Source of the DNA: Rickettsia typhi
GTDB lineage: Bacteria; Pseudomonadota; Alphaproteobacteria; Rickettsiales; UBA1997
Assembly (NCBI GenBank): GCA_945903615.1
Contig: CAMDOL010000005.1
Coordinates: 1 to 23,937, forward strand
Direction: 5' to 3'
DNA: 23,937 bases
In this document: positions 1 through 6,521 of the stretch, piece by piece
How positions within the stretch are numbered: the stretch's first letter is position 1
Layout: every line of letters starts with the position of its first letter
Made by a program: the position numbers and the translations under genes
Notes under the pieces: generated by a model
The model's database searches: none
What the model was told of the DNA's origin: nothing
What the model saw: only the letters and a program-made list of their open reading frames with translations

Positions 1-134
1 TTTTTTCCCGCCAAAACCCTTGCAACACAAAGCGCCACACCAAATTGCTGATGAATGGTCATCGCCAATCTTTCGTCACTGGGAGATTTTTGGTAAGTTT
101 TTTTTAAGATTGATTGGTAAGTTTGGTTGGTCAT
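1..134 (-). CDS. N-terminal fragment, possibly RecJ exonuclease
   Basis: An open frame of 44 codons on the minus strand starts with ATG at 134, immediately after the methyltransferase stop codon (TAG at 137-135), and remains open to the window edge. The visible protein has a polar start (MTNQTYQSILKK), then SDERLAMTIHQQFG and VARVLAGK. The order 'D-x-R-L-A ... Q-x-x-G ... A-R-x-L-A' resembles the N-terminus of single-strand-specific exonuclease RecJ, which often reads RLA...ARVLAxRG. That match is weak because the catalytic DHH region lies outside the window. The zero-length spacing suggests translational coupling to the methyltransferase. A partner restriction enzyme is the alternative to keep in mind. 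The opposite-strand frame over 20-253 overlaps this gene and the methyltransferase and is taken as a shadow. Confidence 0.6.
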   Translation of the reverse strand, partial: MTNQTYQSILKKTYQKSPSDERLAMTIHQQFGVALCVARVLAGK

Positions 135-1142
135 CTATTTATTTAAATAATCAGAAACATCTTTATGAATTGTTGTTGCTAGTATTTTTGCAAACTGGGC
201 AGGAACTGCATTTCCAACCATTTTGTAGCCATCAACAATATTTTTATATTTAAAGACAAAATCATCTGGAAAAGTTTGTATTCTAGCACACTCACGAACC
301 GTTAATCTTCTGTATAAATTCTCTTTTCCTGCCACAAAAATTCTTTTATTTTGCTCAACAAATTCCATTTTTGGAGCTTGAGGGTGAAGTGGCGCATGCC
401 TGCCTCCTGCTTGAATTGTAAAAGAAGGCTCATCCCAAGAGCGAACGCGGTTTCTTGACATAAAAATTGTTGAAAACCCCCCATTCATATATTCATGATT
501 TGGATATTTTAAATCACTTTCCTCATTAGCGTAATTTTTATCTTTCGCAGGTTTTGCAAGCCTTAAATCCCAAATGGCATTTTTTAAAGTAAGCTTTGGA
601 ATTATTGGTTTTGGCGGCACAAAACTTTTGCCCATTTTTTTATGGTAACCAACAATAATAACTCTTTTTCTATCTTGAGGAACATTGTAATCATTGGCGT
701 TGAGGAGGTGATATGAAACATTATAACTGAGCGATCTAAACTCATCTAAAATTTTGTCAAATGCCGATTTGTGCCTTGGCAATAATATTCCCGAAACATT
801 TTCAGCCAAAAAAAACAACGGCTCTTTTTCTTTTAAAATACGAATATATTCAAAAAATAATTGCCCCCTTTTATCCTCTATTCCTCTTCCCGCCCCTGCT
901 TCGCTCCAGCTTTGACAAGGCGGGCCACCAATAATTCCAACAACCTCAGGAACATCGCCCGCCAAAACTTTAACAATACTTCTTCTGTCAACCTTGGTAT
1001 TTGGAAAATTATTTTCTAAAGTTTCCCAAATTGTTCTGTCATACTCATTTGCCCAAACAACATCAAAGCCAGCTTTTTTAAAACCAAGGTCTAGCCCGCC
1101 TGCACCACTAAAAAAAGAAGCTATTTTGATATTACTTGGCAT
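135..1142 (-). CDS. DNA (cytosine-5-)-methyltransferase
   Basis: This 335-residue protein carries the ordered motifs of C5-cytosine methyltransferases, which transfer a methyl group from S-adenosylmethionine to cytosine in a specific DNA site. Motif I is FFSGAGGLDLGF (residues 10-21). The catalytic motif IV is GGPPCQSW, with the nucleophile Cys76. Motif VI is ENVSG (114-118), motif VIII is QDRKR (156-160), and motif X is GNAVPAQFAKI near the C-terminus. The target-recognition region (about 165-285, containing RNRVRSWDEPSFTIQAGGR) is compact, as in single-specificity type II enzymes. The target sequence cannot be read from this. No recognisable restriction endonuclease lies upstream. The gene follows a small disordered protein after a ~70-bp gap that holds a 20-bp tandem duplication. 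It may be an orphan methylase or part of a small defence-like operon. Confidence 0.95.
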   Translation of the reverse strand: MPSNIKIASFFSGAGGLDLGFKKAGFDVVWANEYDRTIWETLENNFPNTKVDRRSIVKVLAGDVPEVVGIIGGPPCQSWSEAGAGRGIEDKRGQLFFEYIRILKEKEPLFFLAENVSGILLPRHKSAFDKILDEFRSLSYNVSYHLLNANDYNVPQDRKRVIIVGYHKKMGKSFVPPKPIIPKLTLKNAIWDLRLAKPAKDKNYANEESDLKYPNHEYMNGGFSTIFMSRNRVRSWDEPSFTIQAGGRHAPLHPQAPKMEFVEQNKRIFVAGKENLYRRLTVRECARIQTFPDDFVFKYKNIVDGYKMVGNAVPAQFAKILATTIHKDVSDYLNK

Positions 1143-1165
1143 AACTAATTAATTTTGCGTTTAGC

Positions 1166-1205
1166 AATGAAGCTGGATTGTTCGGAATGAAGCTGGATTG
1201 TTCGG
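1166..1205. repeat. 20-bp perfect tandem duplication
   Basis: Two adjacent identical copies of aatgaagctggattgttcgg occupy 1166-1185 and 1186-1205. They lie in the spacer between the small disordered protein gene and the methyltransferase gene. A copy-number change here would alter the leader of the methyltransferase. Confidence 0.9.
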
Positions 1206-1210
1206 AGATT

Positions 1211-1414
1211 TTATTTTTTTCCATTTTGGTTATTCTGAGAATTCTGGCTAGAATTTCCTGAATTTTGATTAACTGTAGATGAGTTTTGATTTTGAGAAAC
1301 AACCGCCTTCGGAGGAACAAAAGATTTTTTTTCAACAGATTTTTTTTCAACAAACGCTTTGGGTGGCACGAAAGAATCTTGCCTTATAATTTCTGACTTA
1401 TTGTTTTTAGACAT
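1211..1414 (-). CDS. Small disordered protein with repeated SFVPPKA motif
   Basis: This 67-residue hydrophilic protein has no signal peptide or membrane segment. Its N-terminal half contains two copies of SFVPPKA (near residues 13 and 31) separated by a Lys/Glu/Val stretch that itself repeats (VEKKS twice). The C-terminal half is low complexity, rich in Asn, Gln and Ser, and ends in GKK. The start ATG is 5 bp after the stop of the membrane protein gene, so the two are almost certainly co-transcribed and probably translationally coupled. I do not recognise a family. Short proteins with repeated 'PPK' motifs beside small multi-TM proteins suggest a paired function, but that is inference. A second minus-strand frame (1132-1353) overlaps it and is judged a shadow because it is leucine/lysine-biased and lacks the coupled start. 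Confidence 0.65.
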   Translation of the reverse strand: MSKNNKSEIIRQDSFVPPKAFVEKKSVEKKSFVPPKAVVSQNQNSSTVNQNSGNSSQNSQNNQNGKK

Positions 1415-1419
1415 ATTAA

Positions 1420-1806
1420 TTAATTTAAAGTTTTAATAATTAATGCTGAGGCTGTAAGAATTAGTGAAAATGCAAAAAACCACTCTTTCCAAATATCTCT
1501 TTTTCTAGCCTTATCAAACAGTTTTTCTCCATCTTTTTGGGATTCTTGTTTATCTTCCAAACTCTTGTCACAGCCATCTCTGGCAATTTTTAGCGAAGAA
1601 ATTTGAAGAACAATAACTCCACAAAAACCAAATAAAGAAATTCCAAGAAGTATTGATGCTGGCAAATAGTCTGATTTTTTTGATAAAACTTCAAATAAAA
1701 ATGGAATTGCTAAAATAGATACGCTGAAGATAGCTTTATTTAAAAAACTTTGATTTTCTTTGTATAAATCAATAAGAAGTTTTTGATATTCTTTTTTTTG
1801 GCTCAT
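1420..1806 (-). CDS. Three-helix membrane protein of unknown function
   Basis: This 128-residue protein has a short polar N-terminus and two hydrophobic helices, around residues 22-40 and 50-73, separated by a short loop. A charged ~35-residue segment follows (KSLEDKQESQKDGEKLFDKARKR) that could form a cytoplasmic helix. A final hydrophobic helix lies around 109-126. The two-helix hairpin plus long charged helix resembles the general layout of SLATT-like and other small effector membrane proteins, but no diagnostic motif is visible and the family is not recognised. It heads the minus-strand group with the disordered protein and the methyltransferase. A MITE lies between its start and the carB stop, so its promoter probably sits in or beside that element. 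Confidence 0.75.
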   Translation of the reverse strand: MSQKKEYQKLLIDLYKENQSFLNKAIFSVSILAIPFLFEVLSKKSDYLPASILLGISLFGFCGVIVLQISSLKIARDGCDKSLEDKQESQKDGEKLFDKARKRDIWKEWFFAFSLILTASALIIKTLN

Positions 1807-1822
1807 ATTTTTTTATCTAATT

Positions 1823-1922
1823 TAGGACTTACGCAAAAACGGTTTTTTATTAAAAATATCAATTGCCGTTGGCTAAAGCCAACGGCAATTGATTATAAAA
1901 AGTTAATTTTGCGTAAGTCCTA
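1823..1922. mobile_element. MITE-like element with 16-bp terminal inverted repeats
   Basis: The ends are perfect inverted copies: taggacttacgcaaaa at 1823-1838 and ttttgcgtaagtccta at 1907-1922. The outermost TA on each side could be a TA target duplication, as expected for IS630/Tc1-type insertion. The centre is a 17-bp-arm hairpin (1858-1874 with 1877-1893, core attgccgttggct) with a 2-nt loop. The element is 100 bp with no coding capacity. It sits in the gap between carB and the membrane protein operon. The RNA would fold into a long hairpin that could act as a terminator or processing site. Confidence 0.8.
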
Positions 1923-1939
1923 TTATTTAAAAAGTAGCT

Positions 1940-3535
1940 CTACAAATCCTGCAACGCAACAACATCCAAACTCATTCCTTTTTCTTTATAAGCCTTAATC
2001 GCTTCAATCAAAGCCTTGGCGCCCGAGATTGTAGTGCTGTAAGTGGTATTTTTGATAAGAGCAGTTCTGCGGATGGAGAAGCTGTCTTTGGTAGCGGTAG
2101 CGCCTTCTGTTGTATTTATAATCAGAGCAATTTCTTTAGCGGCGATCATATCAACAATATGCGGCTTGCCTTCAGCGACTTTATTTACAACCTTTGCTGC
2201 AACATTATTATCATTTAAAAATTTTGCCGTGCCTTTGGTAGCAATGATTTCAAAGCCAGTTTGAGTTAAATCTTTAGCAATTTGAATTAGATATTTTTTG
2301 TCGGAATCTTTGACAGACAAAAATGCCAAACCAGAGGTTGGCAATTTGACTCCAGCGGCAATTTGAGCTTTGGCAAAAGCCAATGGAAAGGTTTTGTCAA
2401 TGCCCATAACTTCGCCAGTTGATTTCATTTCTGGGCCTAAAATGATGTCAACATTGTTGAATCTGGCAAATGGAAAAACAACTTCTTTGACTGAAAAATA
2501 ATTTGGTTTTTTATATTCCAATTTAAATTCGGATAATTTTTTACCAACCATTATCAAGGTGGCAATTTTTGCTAGAGGAACTTTAGTTGCTTTGGCAACA
2601 AAAGGCACGGTTCTGGAAGCTCTGGGATTTACTTCTAAAACGAAAAGTTGATTATTTTGCCCATCTTTTTTTATCGCATATTGAACATTCATCAAACCTT
2701 TAACATTAAGCGCCAAAGCCATTTTGATGGTCGCCTGTTTGATCTCTTCAATAATTTCATCACTGAGTGAATAAGGCGGAATTGAGCAGGCAGAATCTCC
2801 AGAGTGAATTCCCGCTTCTTCAATATGTTGCATAATTCCGGCTACAAAAACTTCTTTGCCATCACAAAGTGCATCAACATCCACTTCAATTGCATCAGTT
2901 AAAAATTGATCCAAAAGCAAAGGGCCAGTTTCAAAAACTTCCGAATATTCACTCAGATATTTATGCAAATACTCCACATCATAAATAATCGCCATACCTT
3001 TACCGCCCAAGACATATGAAGGTCGAACCACTACTGGAAAACCAATTTGACTAACTTGGTCAATCACCTCAAAAGCAGAATAGGCAATATAATTTTGGGG
3101 TTGTTTTAGACCCAATTGTTGTAATAATTTTTTGAAACGATCACGATCTTCAGCCAGATCAATCATATCTGGGCTCGTTCCGATAATTGGCACATTTTCA
3201 TCTTGCAAGAACTTTGCCAGACCAAGCGGGGTTTGCCCACCAAACTGAACATTGACCCCCAAAAGTTCACCATTTTCTTGTTCTTTTTGCACCAAAGCCA
3301 AAACATCTTCTGCCGTTAAAGGCTCAAAATATAAGCGATCTGAGGTGTCATAATCTGTCGAAACAGTTTCAGGATTGCAGTTCACCATAATTGCTTCAAT
3401 ACCAATTTCTTTCAAAGCAAAAGCGGCATGAACGCAGGTATAATCAAACTCAATGCCTTGTCCAATTCGATTGGGACCCGAGCCTAAAATAATAACTTTT
3501 TTACGATTGGTAGGAAAAGATTCGCAGGAAGACAT
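1940..3535 (-). CDS. carB: Carbamoyl-phosphate synthase large chain, C-terminal half only
   Basis: This 531-residue protein matches only the second half of CarB (full length about 1,070). That half phosphorylates carbamate to make carbamoyl phosphate for pyrimidine and arginine synthesis. It opens with the connector-like CESFPTNRKK, then the pre-ATP-grasp signature GSGPNRIGQGIEFDY (18-32), a complete ATP-grasp with VRPSYVLGGKGM and VLEVNPRASRTVPF, and the C-terminal MGS-like allosteric domain with KGTAKFL and INTTEGA. The first half is not adjacent. Upstream, the frame stays open for only 15 codons before TAA at 3583, through a heptamer-repeat region. Split carB genes are known in some lineages (for example Aquifex), so this could be a functional split gene. 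It could also be the remnant of a rearrangement. No clear Shine-Dalgarno precedes the ATG. Confidence 0.9.
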   Translation of the reverse strand: MSSCESFPTNRKKVIILGSGPNRIGQGIEFDYTCVHAAFALKEIGIEAIMVNCNPETVSTDYDTSDRLYFEPLTAEDVLALVQKEQENGELLGVNVQFGGQTPLGLAKFLQDENVPIIGTSPDMIDLAEDRDRFKKLLQQLGLKQPQNYIAYSAFEVIDQVSQIGFPVVVRPSYVLGGKGMAIIYDVEYLHKYLSEYSEVFETGPLLLDQFLTDAIEVDVDALCDGKEVFVAGIMQHIEEAGIHSGDSACSIPPYSLSDEIIEEIKQATIKMALALNVKGLMNVQYAIKKDGQNNQLFVLEVNPRASRTVPFVAKATKVPLAKIATLIMVGKKLSEFKLEYKKPNYFSVKEVVFPFARFNNVDIILGPEMKSTGEVMGIDKTFPLAFAKAQIAAGVKLPTSGLAFLSVKDSDKKYLIQIAKDLTQTGFEIIATKGTAKFLNDNNVAAKVVNKVAEGKPHIVDMIAAKEIALIINTTEGATATKDSFSIRRTALIKNTTYSTTISGAKALIEAIKAYKEKGMSLDVVALQDL

Positions 3536-3545
3536 AGTTATGAGT

Positions 3546-3570
3546 GGTAAGTTGTAAGTGAGGTAAGTGA
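3546..3570. repeat. Heptamer repeat cluster (acttacn family)
   Basis: On the minus strand this stretch reads as successive acttacc / acttaca / acttacc units, partly offset by two bases, just upstream of the carB half-gene. The same period-7 family occurs inside polA (11682-11709) and tilS (21671-21691). The rest of 3536-3691 between nadK and carB shows no gene. Confidence 0.6.
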
Positions 3571-3691
3571 TTTTCTTAATTTAAAACAAGAAGCCAAAAA
3601 ACACAACCAGCTAAACTTATACCAATTTTCATTTTAAAAATTGCAAAAGCTAAACTACGCATATTCTTTATCTTTTTGGTAAAGGAGGTTC

Positions 3692-4483
3692 CTATAAAAA
3701 CTGTTCTCTGATAATTCTTTCCTCTAAAGAATGGTTTGCATCAAACAGAATGGTAAATTGATGTTTTTTATCTTCAACAATTTCAACCTCTTTAATATTT
3801 CTAACTTCGCTATAATCTGCCGTAGCACTGACTGGACGAGTATCTGGATCTAGAATTGTAAATTTAATTTTTGAATTAGCAGGAAGCAATGCACCACGCC
3901 AATTTCTAGGGCGGAAAGGGCTAATTGGAGTTAGAGCAACAATATCGCTAGCAAAAGGAATGATTGGCCCTCGGGCAGAAAGGTTATACGCTGTGCTTCC
4001 AGCGGATGTTGCCACCAAAACCCCATCGGCTACTAAAGTTTCAATTCTGGTTTTGTTGTTTACGGTGATTTTAATTTTAGCCGCTTGGTTTTTTTGACGA
4101 ATGAGAGCCACTTCGTTGATTGCCAAAAGTTGATGTTTTTTATTTTGAATATCGGTCGCAATCATTTTTAAAGGCTTTAAAACACTAGCTTCAGCTTTAA
4201 AAATGATGTCGAGCAAATTGTTATCACCACAATCGGAATTCATCAAAAAACCAATGGTTCCAAAATTAATTCCATAAACTGGCACAGCGTTTTCCTCAAT
4301 CAAATGCAGCAAATGCAACATTAAACCATCACCACCCAGAGCAATAATCAAGTTCATCTCCAAAAGTTTTGCGCTTTTTTTGAGCGGCAAATCAATCAGA
4401 TTATATTTTTTGATTAACTGTTTTTTCCTAGCAATTGCCTGTTTGTTATCGCTAGAAATGATGCCAATTTTTTTATATTGCAT
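3692..4483 (-). CDS. nadK: NAD kinase
   Basis: This ATP-dependent NAD kinase makes NADP, is cytoplasmic and is essential in most bacteria. The 263-residue protein has the GGDG motif at residues 50-53 and GINFGTIGFL (71-80). It also has the NE pair at 123-124 and the conserved DGVLVATSAGSTAY segment (153-166), which binds the nucleotide and catalytic metal. The RNWRGALLP stretch in the C-terminal beta domain is typical of the alphaproteobacterial form. Length is normal for that group. The start lies 7 bp downstream of the lptF stop, so the two probably form one transcript. Confidence 0.95.
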   Translation of the reverse strand: MQYKKIGIISSDNKQAIARKKQLIKKYNLIDLPLKKSAKLLEMNLIIALGGDGLMLHLLHLIEENAVPVYGINFGTIGFLMNSDCGDNNLLDIIFKAEASVLKPLKMIATDIQNKKHQLLAINEVALIRQKNQAAKIKITVNNKTRIETLVADGVLVATSAGSTAYNLSARGPIIPFASDIVALTPISPFRPRNWRGALLPANSKIKFTILDPDTRPVSATADYSEVRNIKEVEIVEDKKHQFTILFDANHSLEERIIREQFL

Positions 4484-4490
4484 ACAAATA

Positions 4491-5609
4491 TTATTTGGGA
4501 TTGCCTTTGGGATTGCCTTTGGGATTGCCTTTGGGATTGCCTTTAGGGTTTAACATCCAAAAACTTATAATTACAAAAATTAATAAATTGATATATATCA
4601 ATGGAGTTAGTCTCGGCAAGTCTCTAATCGTGCTATAGCCAAGCATTAAAAAGCTAACAAAAACTGCCGCCACTAATACCGCTTTTAGATTATGCACCAA
4701 ATTTCCATAACGCCTGAATTTGCCACTCAAGATAAAAGCGCAGGCAATTAAAGTTAAAACCATCGACAAAAGTGGATAGGTAATTCTTTGATGAAGCTCA
4801 ACATAATATTCTGTCAAATCCTTATAGGACGATTTCTCATCGGGCTTTAATAATTCACCAATATATCTTTCACTTGCCTTCCACCGGAAAGAATCATCCG
4901 CTTGATTACTGTCATTTAAATTCACTACATAACCATCAAAACGCAGAATATCTGATTTGCGAGTTTCATAGTTGAACCTTTGTGCAGTTCCGTTATTTAG
5001 ATAAAGCAGGATTGAATTTCCATCTTGATTTAAATTTCCAGATTCAGAAGTTATGGTTGTTGAATATTCAGCAGCTCTATCATCATAAATTAAAATGCCA
5101 GAAAGTTTATTGCTAGAATCTCTCGTTTTAACATAGATGGTAAGGCTGTTAAGATTTTCAAATATGCCGGGAGAAATCAATAAATTAGCATAGTTGTGAT
5201 CAAAATCCGCTTTGATTGTGCGCAATTTTTTATTAGCATATGGCATCAAAAAAAATGAAATGAAGCAGCAGAGCAGACAGCAAATTGATGCCAATAAAAT
5301 TGCTGGTTTTGCCAAAGTTAATTTATCTAACCCAGCATTTTTTAAAATGATAATTTCATTGTGGTTGAGCATTTGGTTGTAAGCAACCAAAACTGCTATA
5401 AAAAGAGAAACTGGAATTATAATTAAAAGCAGCCAAGGTAAGATCAGTATAAACAGATTAAAAAAATCAGTCACTGAAACACCTTTTTCCGTGATGAATC
5501 TGATGAGTGGAATAGCTTTGGAAAACCAAATCAGCAAAATCAGCACACCAGTAATAACCAAGAAATAAGAGGTGATTTTGCGGATTAGATAAAGATTATA
5601 AAGTTTCAA
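4491..5609 (-). CDS. lptF: LPS export permease LptF (LptF/LptG family)
   Basis: This is an inner-membrane permease of the LptBFG ABC exporter that pulls lipopolysaccharide from the membrane toward the periplasmic bridge. The 372-residue protein shows the family plan. Three N-terminal helices (about 12-34, 50-78, 100-125) include the coupling region NHNEIIILKNAGL. A large periplasmic beta-jellyroll domain (about 130-265) follows, then three C-terminal helices (about 273-292, 305-325, 335-353). The N-terminal part (NLYLIRKITSYFLVITG) and single-gene context fit LptF better than LptG, but the paralogue assignment is not certain. The last 20 residues are five tandem copies of the tetrapeptide NPKG (final copy truncated), encoded by a 12-bp repeat, and form an unusual hydrophilic cytoplasmic tail. 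Confidence 0.9.
   Translation of the reverse strand: MKLYNLYLIRKITSYFLVITGVLILLIWFSKAIPLIRFITEKGVSVTDFFNLFILILPWLLLIIIPVSLFIAVLVAYNQMLNHNEIIILKNAGLDKLTLAKPAILLASICCLLCCFISFFLMPYANKKLRTIKADFDHNYANLLISPGIFENLNSLTIYVKTRDSSNKLSGILIYDDRAAEYSTTITSESGNLNQDGNSILLYLNNGTAQRFNYETRKSDILRFDGYVVNLNDSNQADDSFRWKASERYIGELLKPDEKSSYKDLTEYYVELHQRITYPLLSMVLTLIACAFILSGKFRRYGNLVHNLKAVLVAAVFVSFLMLGYSTIRDLPRLTPLIYINLLIFVIISFWMLNPKGNPKGNPKGNPKGNPK
4494..4541. repeat. 12-bp tandem repeat encoding the lptF C-terminal tail
   Basis: Four perfect copies of tttgggattgcc occupy 4494-4505, 4506-4517, 4518-4529 and 4530-4541, followed by a diverged partial copy (4542-4553). The unit is a multiple of three, so gain or loss of copies only lengthens or shortens the LptF tail. 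Confidence 0.95.
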
Positions 5610-5680
5610 TTTTGACCGAAAAGAGCTTGAGTATATGAATGAAGCTGGTTATTTTATGGGCTACAAATAAGAACAAAAGT

Positions 5681-5724
5681 AAAAATACTAAATTAACTTC
5701 AGGTTAAGTTAATGTAGTATTTTT
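5681..5724. terminator. Long A/T-rich inverted repeat, possible bidirectional terminator
   Basis: aaaaatacta and aattaactt on the left pair with aagttaat and tagtattttt on the right, with one mismatch position and a six-base loop (caggtt). The arms end in a run of A on one side and T on the other, as in a rho-independent terminator readable from either strand. It lies between the divergent starts of lptF and the GST gene, so it may instead insulate the two promoters. It is not followed by a convergent gene. Confidence 0.45.
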
Positions 5725-5737
5725 ATCTGTGTTTTGA

Positions 5738-5769
5738 CGGAACATTGGTTCCGCCCCACGAAAGTGGGG
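5738..5769. repeat. Two back-to-back perfect hairpins
   Basis: cggaac-attg-gttccg (5738-5753) is directly followed by ccccac-gaaa-gtgggg (5754-5769), with no base between them. The second has a GNRA-type loop. They lie about 55 bp upstream of the GST start. They could be a structured 5' leader or a degenerate dispersed repeat. There is no matching second copy in the window. Confidence 0.6.
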
Positions 5770-5824
5770 ATCCTTAGGCCAAATCCGATGAAAATTAATT
5801 CGGTGTTTTGAATCCAATTCCTCT

Positions 5825-6502
5825 ATGTACACCCTATACTACCACATTCTCTGCCCGTTCTCCCGTAAGATTCGTTTTTTACTGGCTCAAAAAGAAATTC
5901 ATTTCGATTTAATCAAAGAAAATTCTTGGGAAAGAAGAAAAGAATTTATCGCTATAAACACTATGGGCACAGTGCCGGTATTGTTCGATAATCACAACCA
6001 TCATATCATTTCTGGCAGCTCGGTAATCGTTGAATATATTGAAGAAAAACATGACGATAGCCACAATTATCTGGGCGATTCTCTACTAAAAAAAGCTGAA
6101 GCGCGAAGACTGCAAATGTGGTTTGATGAAAAATTTTATAATGAAGTAAGCAAACATATTTTAAAAGAAAGATATTTTAATCGCTTCTTACAAAGCCAAT
6201 TGGTTCCCAATCCTGACCATCTTCGTCTGGCAAAATATAATCTTAATATTCATCTGAATTATCTAGAATTTTTACTAGAAAATAGAAAATATTTAGCTGG
6301 CGATCAAATTTCTATCGCTGATTTTGCCGCTAGTGGACATATTTCTGCTCTGGATTATTTTGGTGATATAAATTGGCAAAATCGTGATTCTATCAAAGAA
6401 TGGTATTCAATCGTCAAATCTCAAAGAGGTTTTTTTGAAATTCTCAAAGATCGCATCTCCGGTATCAACCCTTCTGATCATTACAGCAAACTCGATTTCT
6501 AA
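5825..6502 (+). CDS. fzlA: GST-fold protein, likely FtsZ-binding FzlA
   Basis: This 225-residue protein has the glutathione S-transferase layout. A thioredoxin-fold N-domain carries CPFSRKIRFLLAQK at residues 10-23, the VPVL cis-proline loop and SGSSVIVEYIEE. An all-helical C-domain carries AGDQISIADFAASGHISALDYFG. The pattern of WERR after the first strand, MWFDEKFYNEV and the terminal HYSKLDF matches the alphaproteobacterial GST-like group containing Caulobacter FzlA. FzlA binds curved FtsZ filaments and, through its C-terminal tail, signals to the division septum synthase. FzlA itself has no proven GST activity. The specific name is inferred from remembered family pattern. An ordinary GST is the alternative, and the glutathione-synthetase-like gene at 22210 is compatible with either. 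The ATG start is set by the ORF limits and domain start. Confidence 0.8.
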   Translation: MYTLYYHILCPFSRKIRFLLAQKEIHFDLIKENSWERRKEFIAINTMGTVPVLFDNHNHHIISGSSVIVEYIEEKHDDSHNYLGDSLLKKAEARRLQMWFDEKFYNEVSKHILKERYFNRFLQSQLVPNPDHLRLAKYNLNIHLNYLEFLLENRKYLAGDQISIADFAASGHISALDYFGDINWQNRDSIKEWYSIVKSQRGFFEILKDRISGINPSDHYSKLDF

Positions 6503-6521
6503 TAAATTAATTTTCTAAAAT

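Noticed and set aside
20..253. 77-residue plus-strand ORF at the left edge
   Set aside because: It overlaps the conserved methyltransferase C-terminus and the coupled minus-strand gene start. It has no recognisable domain.
1132..1353. 73-residue minus-strand ORF overlapping the small disordered protein
   Set aside because: It is in an alternative frame with biased Leu/Lys content. The 67-residue frame has the operon-coupled ATG and internal peptide repeats.
1211..1414. SFVPPK also present in the methyltransferase (residues 173-178), suggesting shared origin
   Set aside because: In the methylase it is part of the common FxxPxP segment before the target-recognition region, so the short match is probably coincidental.
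3678..3695. Perfect aaaggagg on the plus strand / cctccttt on the minus strand, recalling a Shine-Dalgarno or the 16S 3' end
   Set aside because: No start codon or ORF follows on the plus strand, and the surrounding bases do not match the 16S rRNA tail.
5636..5650. aatgaagctgg shared with the 20-bp repeat at 1166
   Set aside because: Only 11 bases match and the following bases differ. This is within what chance allows in this composition.
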